From Zasmidium citrigriseum (taxonomy: Eukaryota > Ascomycota > Dothideomycetes > Mycosphaerellales > Mycosphaerellaceae), in assembly GCA_002786025.1 (NCBI GenBank), contig NHNW01000090.1, positions 1-64,000 of the forward strand: a stretch of DNA of 64,000 nucleotides, read 5' to 3'. Under the pieces are notes generated by a model. It ran no database searches. It saw only the letters and a list, made by a program, of their open reading frames with translations, and was not told the origin of the DNA. This document shows positions 31,625-42,911 of the stretch, piece by piece (position 1 is the first letter of the stretch; each line of letters begins with the position of its first letter). A program made the position numbers and the translations under genes.

Positions 31625-34600
31625 TCAATCGCTAAGCTCAATCGCCTCCTCAGCGGTATTGCCCACCACTTGCAATGCCGGATTGGCTTTTGGCGCCTGT
31701 TGCTGCGCTCGCTGATTGAAGGCATGGTTCAGTGCAGCGAAAGGGCTCGCGCCATCGTCTTCCTCTTCGTCATCTTCATCGAAGTCTCCTTCCTCCTCCT
31801 CGAGATCGCCTTCGTCCTCGTCATCGCCATATTCCTCAGCTTCTTCATCGTAGTACCCATTGGGCTGCTCGTCCTCGTCGTCATCATAGCCGTCGACTGG
31901 GTTGCCATCTTCGTCGTACTCTTCATCGTAACCTTCTTCTGGCTCTTCATCAGAGTATTGGTAACTATCCGGCTGGGCACGGGCAAATCGTTGCCCTTGA
32001 TCGTGCTGAGTCCATCCGTCTTCTTCTTCTTCTTCTGGCTCATCGCCATCGGCTTCTTCTTCGTCTTCGCCAGTTTGATCGGCCAGGGCAGCGAAGGAAT
32101 TGGCATAGTCATATGCGCCCTGAAGGAGCTCGGTGCCGTCGGCTTCCTCAAATGACTGCATGGCACTCTGGTCCCCAAATGCCGTCGCATCCACCTCATC
32201 CTGCGTACCGTTGCCAAAGTACTGGCGCTGTCCGTACGAAACTTCGCCACCTTCAGCCTCTTCGTCATCAGAAAGCAGCGAGATGGCTTCTGAGGCCGCT
32301 TGCGACGGCATGTACGAGTTGGTCTGCGGTGGAGTAGGGCTACCATGAGTCGTTGGTGCGGCTGGTGGAGGGTGACCAAATGTGTGAGCCAGTGACTGGT
32401 TGATCTGCGAAGGCTGTACGGTTTGATCGTTGTCAATGCTTGAGGGTTGGCCAAAAGCCGGTGACAAGGTGTTCGTCGCGGTGGCTTGCAAGAAGGGATT
32501 CGGACCCATTGTCGTAGGCGGGGCAAATGAAGACGATTGAGAGAATGGGTTCCGCGTTGTCGCTTGCGTCCCGGATTGCTGAGACCCAAAACCAGACACA
32601 GGCTTGGCAGATCCGAAGCCCGCTCCAGTGACGCCGCCAAATGCAGAGGTGGAACCAGATCCAGAAACAGCTGCGCCAAAGGGCGCGAATGGTCTCGCGG
32701 TTGAAGCACCGGTGGATTGGTGCGCCCTCGGCTGTCCATTCGTCTTTGGACCTGATGCATCTCCGCTAGCAGCAGCAGCGCCTCTGGTAGCACCGAAATC
32801 TGGAATCTTCGAGGCAGCTTTGGACATGGTTTGAGGGATGTCCGCAGCAGGATCTGCAGCACGATCGTCTGCTCGTGACACCGGGCGACTGTTGTCGCGA
32901 GATCTGGAAGCACGTTTCTCAAGCGCACGCTCTCTTGCCAGACCGTACTCTTCGCGAGGCACGAAACGACTCTCGCGGAGCTGGTATGCCGGGATACTCC
33001 GTCCACCTCCTGAGCGGTCAAGGTCCGAGTAACCGTAAGACGCGCGCAGTCTAGCTTCAGCGCGGGCTTTCTCCATAGAAGGCGATTCGTTTGATGACAG
33101 CGAACCGCTCATGCTTCTTCGGAGCTCCTCTTTCATTTCGGACTCGCCCTCCTGAAGTGCCTCTCTCGCTGCTCTGAGACGTGCGAAAAGCGCCTCATCC
33201 TCATCATTTGTCTTCGGCTTCGCAGCTGGAGGAGGCATAGATTCTCGATCGCGCTGCTGTTCGGACGTCAGAGCGTTGCTGGGAGGTGTGCTACGCCTTG
33301 ACGATCTGATCCTGTCGAGATCGAATGATTCCGAACGTTGTCGCTTCATGCCGCGAGGCTCGCTAGTGATGCTGCTCACAGGCCCAGGGTTTACGCCAAG
33401 TGCCTTCATTCGGAAGTAGGTGGACTTGGTAGTGCTTGCCTTGTTCGTGTGGTCGTTCGCTGTTGTGTATCCAAGGAATGCCGACCTGCTTGCATTGGTG
33501 TTGCTGGTTGGTGCCTTGCTGATGCGACCTCGATCGTCAACGTGGCTGCTTCCCTTCTGTCGCTTGTTCTCTGCCGCCACATCCCGTCCGTTTGTCGAAG
33601 CAGTCCGCTTACTGCCGGCCGTCGCTTGCATGTCGCCGGCAACAGACTTGAAGAGTGCGTCAACAACGTCTTTCTTGTCGCGACGATGTCGTCCAACAGG
33701 TGGAAGGCTCTCTCGCCGAATCGACGAGGCGTCCGTGTCGCTGAAGTTGTCCAGAGGTTCCCCCGCCGTTGACTTCCGCAATCTCTCTCGAGTTCGCTCT
33801 CTCCGCTGACGACTCTTCGCCGCAAGTCGTCGATGGCGAGCGAAACCTCTCCACCACACACCGTATTCTCTGATGAGCCTCCTCTCTTCAAGAGCTTGAC
33901 ACTTGATCTTGCACTTCTCGTCAAATACCTTCTCTTGCGCTTCGAGAATTACCTGCTTCGTGATGAAGTCCAGGTATTGCTTGAGGAAGCCGTTGTCGAG
34001 GTCAAACGTCAAATGCGCCGCAATCTTGTCGAGTTGTTCTTCAGCAGCAGATTTTTGCGTGGCTGAAAAAGTTGCGGGCTTTGTTTGTGGTTGAGCTGGC
34101 TTCTCGCTTTGTTTGTCCGCAAACAGCTCGCGACGAGGCGCATCGACTGGCGTGTGCCCTGACTGAGGTTGCGAAGTCTCAGCGGACGCGCTGTCGTCAC
34201 CAGCCGTGAATGAGTGTGAAAGCGGGCTGGGCTTCTTGGTCTTATGCGCCTCCCAGCTGGAAGCCGATGGACGTCGCGGAGGTGATTGTGAGCCCGGGTT
34301 GGAGATGGTCGCGTTCTGCGTGGTGTGTGTTGTTTGCTGCTGGTTCGTTGAAGAGGGTGGTGGTGGAGCTTGGGCAGCCGGTTTAAGGTTTGTCTCAGGT
34401 TGTTGCGCGGGAAGGCTTGGCGCGGCAGGTGCGCCGTTTGTCGCTCCAAACTGGACGGAACTCTTTTCTGCCGCTGGTGGTTGCTCAGGCTTTGCAGAGG
34501 CACCAGAGAAGGAGAAGCTCGGTGCTGGCGCTGTGCTCTTCTCCGACACAGCTCCAAATGGGTTCGAAGACAATTCAAGTCCGAGCTGAGGCGGAGGCTG

Positions 34601-36908
34601 TTCACTGGCGGACGTTGTCTTCGGGGCGAATGGGTTCGCAGGCGTATTAGAAGAAGTGGCCGGCTGTCCAAACGGCGACGATGGGGTCTTCGTTGACTCT
34701 GCTCCCAAGGTGCCACCAGTAATCCCAGGAGTCGCGCTCGTGCTCGTAAAGTTGAAACCCGGAAACTTTGGGGACGCGGATGGCGAGGTCTCCACAGGCT
34801 TTGACGACGCCTCGTCTTTGGCCTTGGCCGACAAGAAGTCAAACGGCGACTTTTTCTCTGTAGTCTCGCTGGGCTTTGCTGGATCCGCTGGCTTGAAGCT
34901 GAAACCAGAAGAAGGGCGGCCAAAAGGCGAAGACTGAGCGAACGGGGAAGCGCTTGCCAAGCCAAATGGCGAACTCGTTCGGCCAAAGCCTGATAATTGG
35001 GTCTTCTCGGCGGAGTCAGAATCAAATGTCAGCTTGTCCTGCTTCTCAGCGGCTGGCTTCGTTTCTGGGACGAAAAGTGAATCCCCGTCTTCGTCTTCGT
35101 TCTCTGCTCCGTTCACTCCCTCACCATCTTCCACCGCTGCGGCACCTTGATCCTCTTCTCCCATTGCATCGTCAACATTGGCTTGCTCTTCCTCCTCTTC
35201 CGCGACCATGCCCGCAGCTCTTGCCTGCCGGACAGTAAGCCCATCAATGACTGCAGGAAATGTTCTGCCATGTCGCTTATCCTCCACCAACTCCGATTTC
35301 AGCTGACTACACTTCGCGGCCTGACCCTTGGGCAACGGCTTGCCCGCAAGATACCTGATGTCGAGGTATTCTTGGCCGTCTTCTTGACGAGTCTGGAATT
35401 GCAGACTCCAGCGGCCGACAAAGTCTTCCAAGTCGCCGTCGTCGTCGAAGTTGAGTAGTCGATTGAGCTCCTCCGCACTCCATTCGGTGTTCGGGTCGAG
35501 CACTCCTTCCTTCTTCTTCGTTACTCTCGCAGATCGCACAATTGCACTCAAGGCCATTTCGCGGATCATCATGAAATGCGTCTCGGCAACGCAAGCCAAC
35601 AGGTAAGACACCTTTGTTGATTCGACGAGCTTCCAGAACTTTTCCCAGTCCTGGCGTGCTATCACATGCTGTGTCTTGTCGATGGGCCCTTCGGGCCAGA
35701 TTGTGCTGCAAGCAGCTGTGTAGACCTCAACAGCAGCTCGGACGCGGCAATCCTCTGTGATGGCTGTGGGCCAACTCTGAATGCGGTCTTCCAGGTCGGG
35801 AGTCGGGTCGCGGAGTTGAAGGATGACGCAGTACGCTCGAAACTCAGCTTCGTTCGGAAGGTCTAATCGTCCTCGTGTATCGTCGTAGTACTGCATGAGA
35901 GAGAGCAAGGTCCTATCCAGTTGCTCCCTCTCTTGCTGTGGATCGTATTTCCCATATGGCTTGTTTGGGCCGGCCAGCTCGTGAAGCGAGACGATGTGGA
36001 AGCGCGCAATCCGCTCATAGCATTCAATGGCGATCCGCAAGTCGTCCAACTTTTTGAGCTGTTGGATGGAAAAATCGTTCCGAATGGCGCGAGTCCTGTC
36101 CCAGACAAAGTGATGTACCTTTCCAAGCGCAGGAGCATTTCCAATGATGTCGTTGAACAGATAGTCACAGGTCTTCTTGAGAATGGCGGGAGGACGTAGA
36201 TCAGAGGGCAGCTGCACTTCATCTCCTGCTGCCGACCTTCTGAACGCCTTCACCATACGAGCCTCATCGGGTTCTGATTCTCCAGATCCGAATGCAGCCT
36301 GGTTCGAGCCCTATTCTTGAATCAATATCTGTCCTCTTCCCAACATCTCTAACGCAACTGACCTTCTCTTCAGCCCAGACTTCATTCCTCACTGTCCTCA
36401 GAACCCTCTCATTCTCCGGGCACATATCCTGACATGTCCCCACAATCGTGATCGCTTCTGAGAGGCCGACTTGTTTGTCAGGATCAGACATCAAGCCCCG
36501 CGCGATGGCCTGCTTCTTCTCCCGCTCGCGGTGTTTTTGGAGCTAGATCGAGTTATTCTCTGCCCGGCGTCAGCAGCCCAAGGCTCGGGGCCCACTCACC
36601 TGCTCTTGTCGCTCCTGCCATGTTCCTGACGATATCGCGACACCAGCGACAGGTTTCCGCATGGGGGGTTGTTGCTTGAATGGATTCCCGCGCTGTGCAA
36701 AGCCACCTCGACCCTTGGTAGCGGCCGCGCCATTCGGGGCCGCCCCTTGACCGAATCCGCCTCGTCCATTGCTATTCCCTCGTCGCGAAGGATTGTTTGT
36801 GCCTCGACCGCGGCCGCGCGACGATCCGCGGAAAGGTGTGTTGGATTGCGCGTTGAAGACGTTACCGCGATCGCGTCCTGGGAAACCTCCGCTTCTCACT
36901 TGCGACAT
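31625..36908 (-). CDS. SAC3: SAC3/GANP-type nuclear mRNA export factor
   Basis: The scaffold of the TREX-2 complex, which tethers transcribed genes and mRNPs to the nuclear pore and works with Thp1, Sus1, Cdc31 and Sem1. Exons: 36908-36600, 36542-36363, 36310-31625, giving 1724 aa (three more if Met 36917 is used). Exon 1 encodes an RGG/GRGG-rich N-terminus. Exon 2 gives the family signature GTCQDMCPENER. The Sac3/GANP helical domain follows (RPPAILKKTCDYL, IRNDFSIQQ, RIARFHI) to about residue 470. Next is a long low-complexity part with repeated PFG, GF and SPFG dipeptides, resembling FG-nucleoporins, and then coiled, charged sequence. The tail is extremely acidic (many D/E runs) and ends AEEAIELSD. 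The acidic tract and the S/P-rich part generate long antisense and shifted frames that are artefacts. The protein is long compared with yeast Sac3 (about 1300 aa). Confidence 0.93.
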
Positions 36909-37548
36909 GGTCGCCAATGTGAGAGGTAGGTAGAGGCGGCGTCATGTGGGTTAACGTCGAGGTCGACTCGAATCGGCGACGGATGGGCGAGGGAATGGGC
37001 GCATTGTCGAGCAGCGCTTTGTGTCGCGGTCGTCTGGTCTTCACGTCTGGCTCTTTGACGTTGGCCCGTGCGTGCCGCTTTGGCGCTAGCGCCCATCTGA
37101 GTTTCGGCTGTCACGAGCCCAAAATCAACAGCACCTCGTCACCGTCTTCACTTCACTCACAGCACATGCACAGAGTCAGGAACGTCTTGTTATGCACATT
37201 CGTTTTACCATTATGCAGTCTATCTAAAATCACCGATATCGAAATCGACATTATCCCCACGCCCGTGCCGACAGCGGCATCGCCAGCGCTCTCATTGACC
37301 TCGTGCTCTCATCGCTCATTTCTCATGCCGAAACAGGGTCGAAGCCGGAATCGGTGCTAATTACACTCGATACTGTACAATGTTGGTTGAGTATCTTCAG
37401 AGAAGACGAAAATGCAGGCAATAGGAATGGTTTGGTGACCAATGAACACTCGCTTCAACGCTCGTCAAATCAATGCGGTCCGAAAGGACTGTCTGGGGGC
37501 AGGTCGCCAACCGAGTGAGCGGCGGCATCACTGCAAGACTTCGTCTCA
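36909..37548. other. Intergenic interval upstream of SAC3
   Basis: 640 bp between the SAC3 start and the stop of the YDR124W-like gene (both minus strand). It contains the SAC3 promoter and the 3' flank of its neighbour. Overlapping short open frames on both strands carry no recognisable domain. Confidence 0.35.
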
Positions 37549-39728
37549 TCAAGCTGGGTTGTGACACTGGCCGTTGAACGGTCTGCCTTCCCAGCTAGAT
37601 GGCTGAGTGAAAGGCAGTCCGTGGATTCCGTTCGGGGCAATGTGTTGTCTGGCCAGCTCGTGATGGCCTTGGAAGGGCTGCGAAGGAGGAGCCTGGAATT
37701 CTCCCACAGATGGATCCACATTCGATGGAACAAAGTACTGGCTCGGCGCCATGCTGTTCGAGTATGGCTGGCAAGCAGGTCCAACACATTCCTGGGGCAT
37801 GAAGTTGCTGAGTGGCATGGGCATCATACCCGATGGTGAGTACATCGGCGCGCTGGAGACTGGTTGGAACTGTGGCTCTGGTATCTGCTGGACTTGATGG
37901 ACCCGGACCATGTGTTGCTGTTCGGGTTGCTGAGAATATGCGTACTCGGGATGGCTTCCAAAGCTGGATGGAGCCTGGTGTCCAGTTTGCCAATGATCTG
38001 GCATCGCGAACGTGCTTGCGGGCGTCTGGTACATGTTTTGGGTCACACCTTGGTCCACCCAGTGGCCTTGAGTCGAATCGATGTGGCGCCACTCGCCTTC
38101 GGCACTCGAATCTCTCTTCATTGGCGTTGCATCGTACTGATCCTGGACACGACTGCCAGATGCGGAATTGTAACCAGTATTGTCTTGAGCTGGTCGCGCA
38201 TTTCTCTTAGGAGCAGCATTGGAAGGCATCGATTGTCTTGGTGCTTCGCTTGGAATGCCATCCATCATGTCGATGACTGGATGCTGAAACTGGTCATCGA
38301 CGGTGGAGTTCCGCCTCGACCTCTTGATCCGCTTGCAGTCACCAGACTCGGAGGATTCGCGAGATGACCGCTCGACTTTGAAGTCAACGGCGGCGGTGAA
38401 AGGTCGCTTGGCAGGCAGAGTTTTCTTGTCTTCCTCATGCTCGACCCAGTTAAACGTGGTGTCGGGATCTGCTATACTGGTCAGCACATGAAATGAGTCG
38501 GAGCGACTTTGCGGAAGCCCACCTCTCTCGCCGTTGAGGTATCCTTCCTCCTTCTCGGCCACATCATACATCTGGGTGAGAAGGTCCTTCTTGATGTCTG
38601 TTCTCTTCTTGTCTTCTTTCTGAAGCTCCTCAAAGATGGATACACCGGCTAGCTCAGCCAGGAACCTGGTCCACCCCTCGGCGACATGGATCGGATGGGG
38701 CTCGGACTTGTCCTCATTCCACTCCTTGAGTTGTGCGGGCGTCGGTCGAAGTCGCAGAAGGTGAAGGCATAGCCTCATCCGTTCTGTAACGATCAGAAAC
38801 AATGAATGAGCTCGACATGATTGGGGAACTTACCATCTCTCCTTATGTGGTCGGGCTCGATGAATCGACAATCCTTGGTATCTGGCCACCATCCCGGGAC
38901 TCTTGGCTTGAATCCGTCGATCTCTTCACCTTTCTTGTTCTGATAAGGGAACTTGGCTTGCTTCTTGGGGCAGATGCCTTTGATCCAGGCTTTGGCAATC
39001 TTCTTGACGGCGAGTTGTTGCATGCGCTTTAGTGTCGCGGCCAGGAAGTCACACACCGCTGTCGTGTCATCGATCCGATAAGTCCTAGATATTTTCTTGG
39101 GTTTCACGGTCTCTTCTTCGGGTTCTGAGGGCGAGAGATCCTGTACTTGTTCCGCCTCTGGATATGTCTCGATGGGGCAGTGTCTTGAAGCGTTGCAGGG
39201 TAACATGGACCGACCGCGATCGGCGCGCTGACGGGCGGTGCGGTAGACTCGACTTGTTTGGACCGACCCAAAATTCTGAGGTACGAGAGGGAACTCTTCA
39301 TCGCCATAGTCGGATCCTTCCTCGTCATCAATCGAGATGGCGGCTGTCTTTCAGTCAGCATTAGAACAGACAAGAACGTGTGTTGGACTTACAGGTCGGC
39401 TCGGGCATGACAAACTCTTCATGGACACCCTTTGCAATAGCATCCTGGAATATCGAGTCTATACCTTGCTCATCGAGGAAACCCTTGACCTGGCCCGAAG
39501 CATGGACCCGGACCTTGCCGTCCTCATCAAGTCTAATGAAGGCGAACGACTGTCTGTCATCAAGGCCCTTGGATGCCAGGGCATGTTTGATGGATTCGAT
39601 TGTCTATCGAAGGTCAGATTGAGGGCTCGAATGAAGGATGACAGAATGCATACCTCATCCTTGAGGACCTTGCGGTCCTGTTTTCTGGGACTGTGTCCGT
39701 GCGTCATGCTGTCTGGAAGGTCTACCAT
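37549..39728 (-). CDS. YDR124W-like helical-bundle domain protein (DUF2841-type)
   Basis: Exons: 39728-39654, 39603-39393, 39343-38834, 38783-37549, giving 676 aa. The conserved part (about residues 140-260) contains AATLKRMQQLAVKKIAKAW, ICPKKQAKFPY, PGWWP and EPDHIRRDERMRLCLHLLRL, the signature of the YDR124W-like helical bundle found in fungal hyphal-morphology (hrmA-cluster associated) proteins. The N-terminal region (VRVHASGQVKGFLDEQ) is acidic and conserved-looking. The C-terminal 350 residues are disordered, rich in Q, P, S and M, like a transcriptional activator tail. A basic RIKRSRR patch could be a nuclear signal. A possible 54-nt intron at 38469-38522 (GTGGGC...CTGAC...AGCAG) lies in frame without a stop, so 676- and 658-aa forms are both possible. 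Function is unknown; a nuclear role is inference. Confidence 0.85.
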
Positions 39729-41649
39729 TGCTGCGGTAGTGGGAACACTTGTATTCGTTCTGTCTGTCGATGGATCTGAGGAGCGGCCGTGACGTCGTAA
39801 ATGAAGATTTTGTTTCGATCCTGGGTGGAGGATTAGCATAAGCTTTGATGGATATTGCGTGAGTACTCACTCTATGCCCCCATCGATTGAGAGGATCGAA
39901 AAACAGAGAACTAACAGTCGTCAGCACGCTTTCATACCACACGAGTGTTACATCCGTACAGATTCCGAGTGCTTGGCAAGCTGTCTCACTTGGGGTCGTT
40001 CAAATACTGAGTCTTTCTTGGGCGAGTGGTGGGCAGGAGCGTCGACGATTGGACTTGATGCTGAGATGATGGTGGTGGCTGGGAGTGGTATGTGGCGAAT
40101 CGTTACAGCAGTAGCGACTGTTGCTGATGATGAAGACGAGGTGAAGTTGAAGGCGAAGTTGAAGAGGCACCCGATGGAACGGTATACCAGTGGAGGACTA
40201 AGAACGATCTCTGGGTGGGCGTTGCGAAGAAATATGAAGGGCGGGCACGAGATCCTCTGGATCTCGTACAATGTTCGGCTAAAGGCGATCGCCTTCGCGT
40301 GGATGTTCGGACGATTTGACAGATGTCAACGGAGTCGGCCAGTGGGTACCAACAACCTAGTCAACGCTCAGGGAAGAGGGCCACCACCCAAGCGCCGACC
40401 CAAGATGTGGGCCTACACGATTGCTGAAATCATCAATCTCAGAATCTGGTGATATCCGGAAAGAACGCTTGCTCACGGGGCGAAACCAGGCACCACAGCA
40501 TTACCAAGCTCTAGCGCGCAGTCCCGGACAGCCGATAGTTCATGCTGCCACCTACATCGGTGCATGACCTCGACCTGTTGAGAATCGATAGTATTTTGGT
40601 TCTCAAATGCACCTGCAACTAGCAAGACCACCAAAAGGAGCAAATTTCCCGCATAATGGTGGAAGCGCATCACCAGGTCGCAGGAATTGTGTGCCTGCCG
40701 CCGCAGCAGCAGCACGCAACAGCAGCAGCAGCCAGCGCAGCACCCGTTCGAACAACCCCGATCCAGGTCCGTGTGTGTCTATCAAATCAATCTCGTCAGA
40801 AAAGGAGCCCGACAGGTTGGGCGCTAGCGTGCGGGAGTCTTGTCGCCATACGCACGATTTGCACCAGTCAGCGATCCGCCTCGATCTGAGGAGGTGGACT
40901 CCGGAATGTCGTCTGCATCTAGGCGAGATTTCAAAGGGCCAGGGAGTGACCAGGAGGCCTGTCGAAGCCGACGCGGGATGGCCCGCGGGAGTCGCCCTCC
41001 TGCATTGCAGTGCGATCGACCGTTTTGCTTTACAGATGCTGTGTAGCATTCAACCATGCTCGCACTGAGAAGAGAGCAGAGCGTGATCTGGTTGCGTTGC
41101 AGGGCCAACAGCTGCACCCACCTGCATGGAGCGGAGATTTCAAGCAAAACTTGCAATGGTCAGCTGCACGCTGTGCACGATGCGAGGGACTTGACCAACT
41201 TTCCGCCCTGGCTAGAGCCATGCAGCTAGACATACTGGACTGTACGACCTCAGCCGTCGTCGAGCACGTCGTGGGCAACGACCTGTGCAATCTTCTAGAA
41301 CCGGGACACGGGCTCGGCGGTGTAACGATGCACACTCAACGCTCATCTCAGCCTTGTGCCTGACCCTTCGCTTGAACGCCACTCCCAATCAGCAGAGCAC
41401 GTACGCTGAAGACGTAGCACCACCACGGGAGATGGTAGCGGGTAATGGCGACGGTCCGCCGCTCCCGCAATGCAGGGTGCATCATACGGCACAGTCGACG
41501 ACAGCACGGTCACTGCTCACCGACTTCACGGGCTCGACCTCAACCGCGTACGCGAGGACGGATAGCAGCATACTCCTCCCACTGAACGAGCCCGCCCAAA
41601 GTTCGGGCGTCAAAAGCAGCTTTTCCCCCAAGCCGCGCCAGGCGCTTCG

Positions 41650-41661
41650 AAAAAAAAAAAA
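41650..41661 (+). repeat. A12 homopolymer
   Basis: Twelve consecutive A residues, the longest homopolymer noticed in the non-coding gap. It could be a length-variable site or a sequencing-error site. Confidence 0.8.
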
Positions 41662-42583
41662 GTCCACCCACCACCAACACGATGTCTCACTTTTCCCCTC
41701 TTCCGCAGTGCAGTGTGTCTCGCCTCACCTGATGATGAGAGAAGAAGCACCGCCGCAAGACCTGCCCGCGCAGTGGAGTCCCCAAACCTCGTGCCCACGA
41801 AACAAATCTCCTCCAATTCCTCGTAATGCCCCCATCGTCAGCCTCAGATAGGTAATGACGGGGCGATTTAGTCCAAAGCTCCATAACAGCGACTATACAA
41901 GGGCCTTCGTCACCACTAGATCGCCAAGCGATGGCCTCTCACCAACCAGACGACACAACCCATGCGGAGCAGCGCCAGGATATGCGATTACCCGATCCGG
42001 TTTAATCAGTCTTCCTCCCCTACTAGTAAGGGAAGCGATGCCCTTCAAACGCTGCAAGTCGACATTTCTTGTGGAGGACCCCCGGTTTTCGACATGGGGT
42101 CCACGCAAGGCCTCTTCTCGGCCTGCGATAGCCGGCGGGCGAAGCCGTCCACTTTTCCAACTCCATGTCCTCGCTCAGAGTGCGATCTGATCAAGACCCA
42201 TATATCTCCATCGCCATAGACCAATCTCATCTCTCATCTGTCTTCGGAATCTCACCGTCCAAGCCCTAAGGTTCTGAGTGAGGGCAGCAGTTCCCTCCCC
42301 TGCCCTCGCTCTCCCACGCCCTGCTCTCTTTACCACAGCCCATGCCCACGATCATGCCAGGAACACCCAAGTAGGAAGATGCAGTGTTGACGCTACAGGA
42401 CCATCACGACCACGCTATGTTTCGGGGCACCTCTTCCGCCCGTACTCAAACCATCCTTCACTGCTAAATCGGCGTCGTCGATGGCGCAAACCGCGCTCTG
42501 ACGGTCGTGGTGGTGTGTGTGGACGGCGTCCGGTCCGATCTCCAAACCCCTGAACTGCCGTCCTGGAAATCGGCCGGCCCGAT

Positions 42584-42605
42584 CCCCTCCCTCCCTCCCT
42601 CCCTC
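42584..42605 (+). repeat. (CCCT)n microsatellite
   Basis: About five CCCT units within a pyrimidine-rich stretch about 300 bp downstream of the ABC transporter stop codon. Confidence 0.75.
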
Positions 42606-42911
42606 ATCGAAAGGAATATGTTGTTATCTGCTCTTCATGGCTGACGCACATGTGCCTGCAAGCCACAACCGTCAGACATGCACATGGGCATAACGTCTTC
42701 ACCGCGTGTAATCCTCCGGGGAAGCATCGGAACGACACGCGCGAACAACGTGGTGGCGTTTGAGGCAATATCAAAGTATCTTGTGTGAAACTCTTTGCAT
42801 CAATGCATGATGATGGACGCTCTCTCTAAAACTTTTCTGGGTACATACATCGTAGGTACGTCAAGAAGCCAGCAAGTAAGTGCTCTAAGGTCATCAAGTC
42901 ATGATCATGAT

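Larger units (their letters stand above)
39729..42911. other. 3.2-kb gene-poor interval
   Basis: No coding region can be supported on either strand. Open frames of up to 188 codons (41285-41851, +) are Ser/Pro/Arg-rich and lack splice or domain logic. CA/TG content is normal, so it is not RIP-mutated. The right end is rich in pyrimidine runs. It includes the promoter of the YDR124W-like gene (near 39729) and the 3' flank of the ABC transporter (near 42911). The rest may hold a long non-coding transcript or an unrecognised gene. Confidence 0.4.

Noticed and set aside
31729..33021. 430-codon minus-strand frame and matching plus-strand frames in the same area
   Set aside because: Shifted or antisense readings of the acidic, low-complexity tail of SAC3. 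Basic Met/Lys/Thr composition is typical of such shadows.
34009..35025. 338-codon minus-strand frame
   Set aside because: Shifted reading of the S/P/FG-rich part of SAC3.
41285..41851. 188-codon plus-strand frame in the gene desert
   Set aside because: Disordered Ser/Pro/Arg composition, no domain, runs across the A12 tract, and competing frames exist on both strands.
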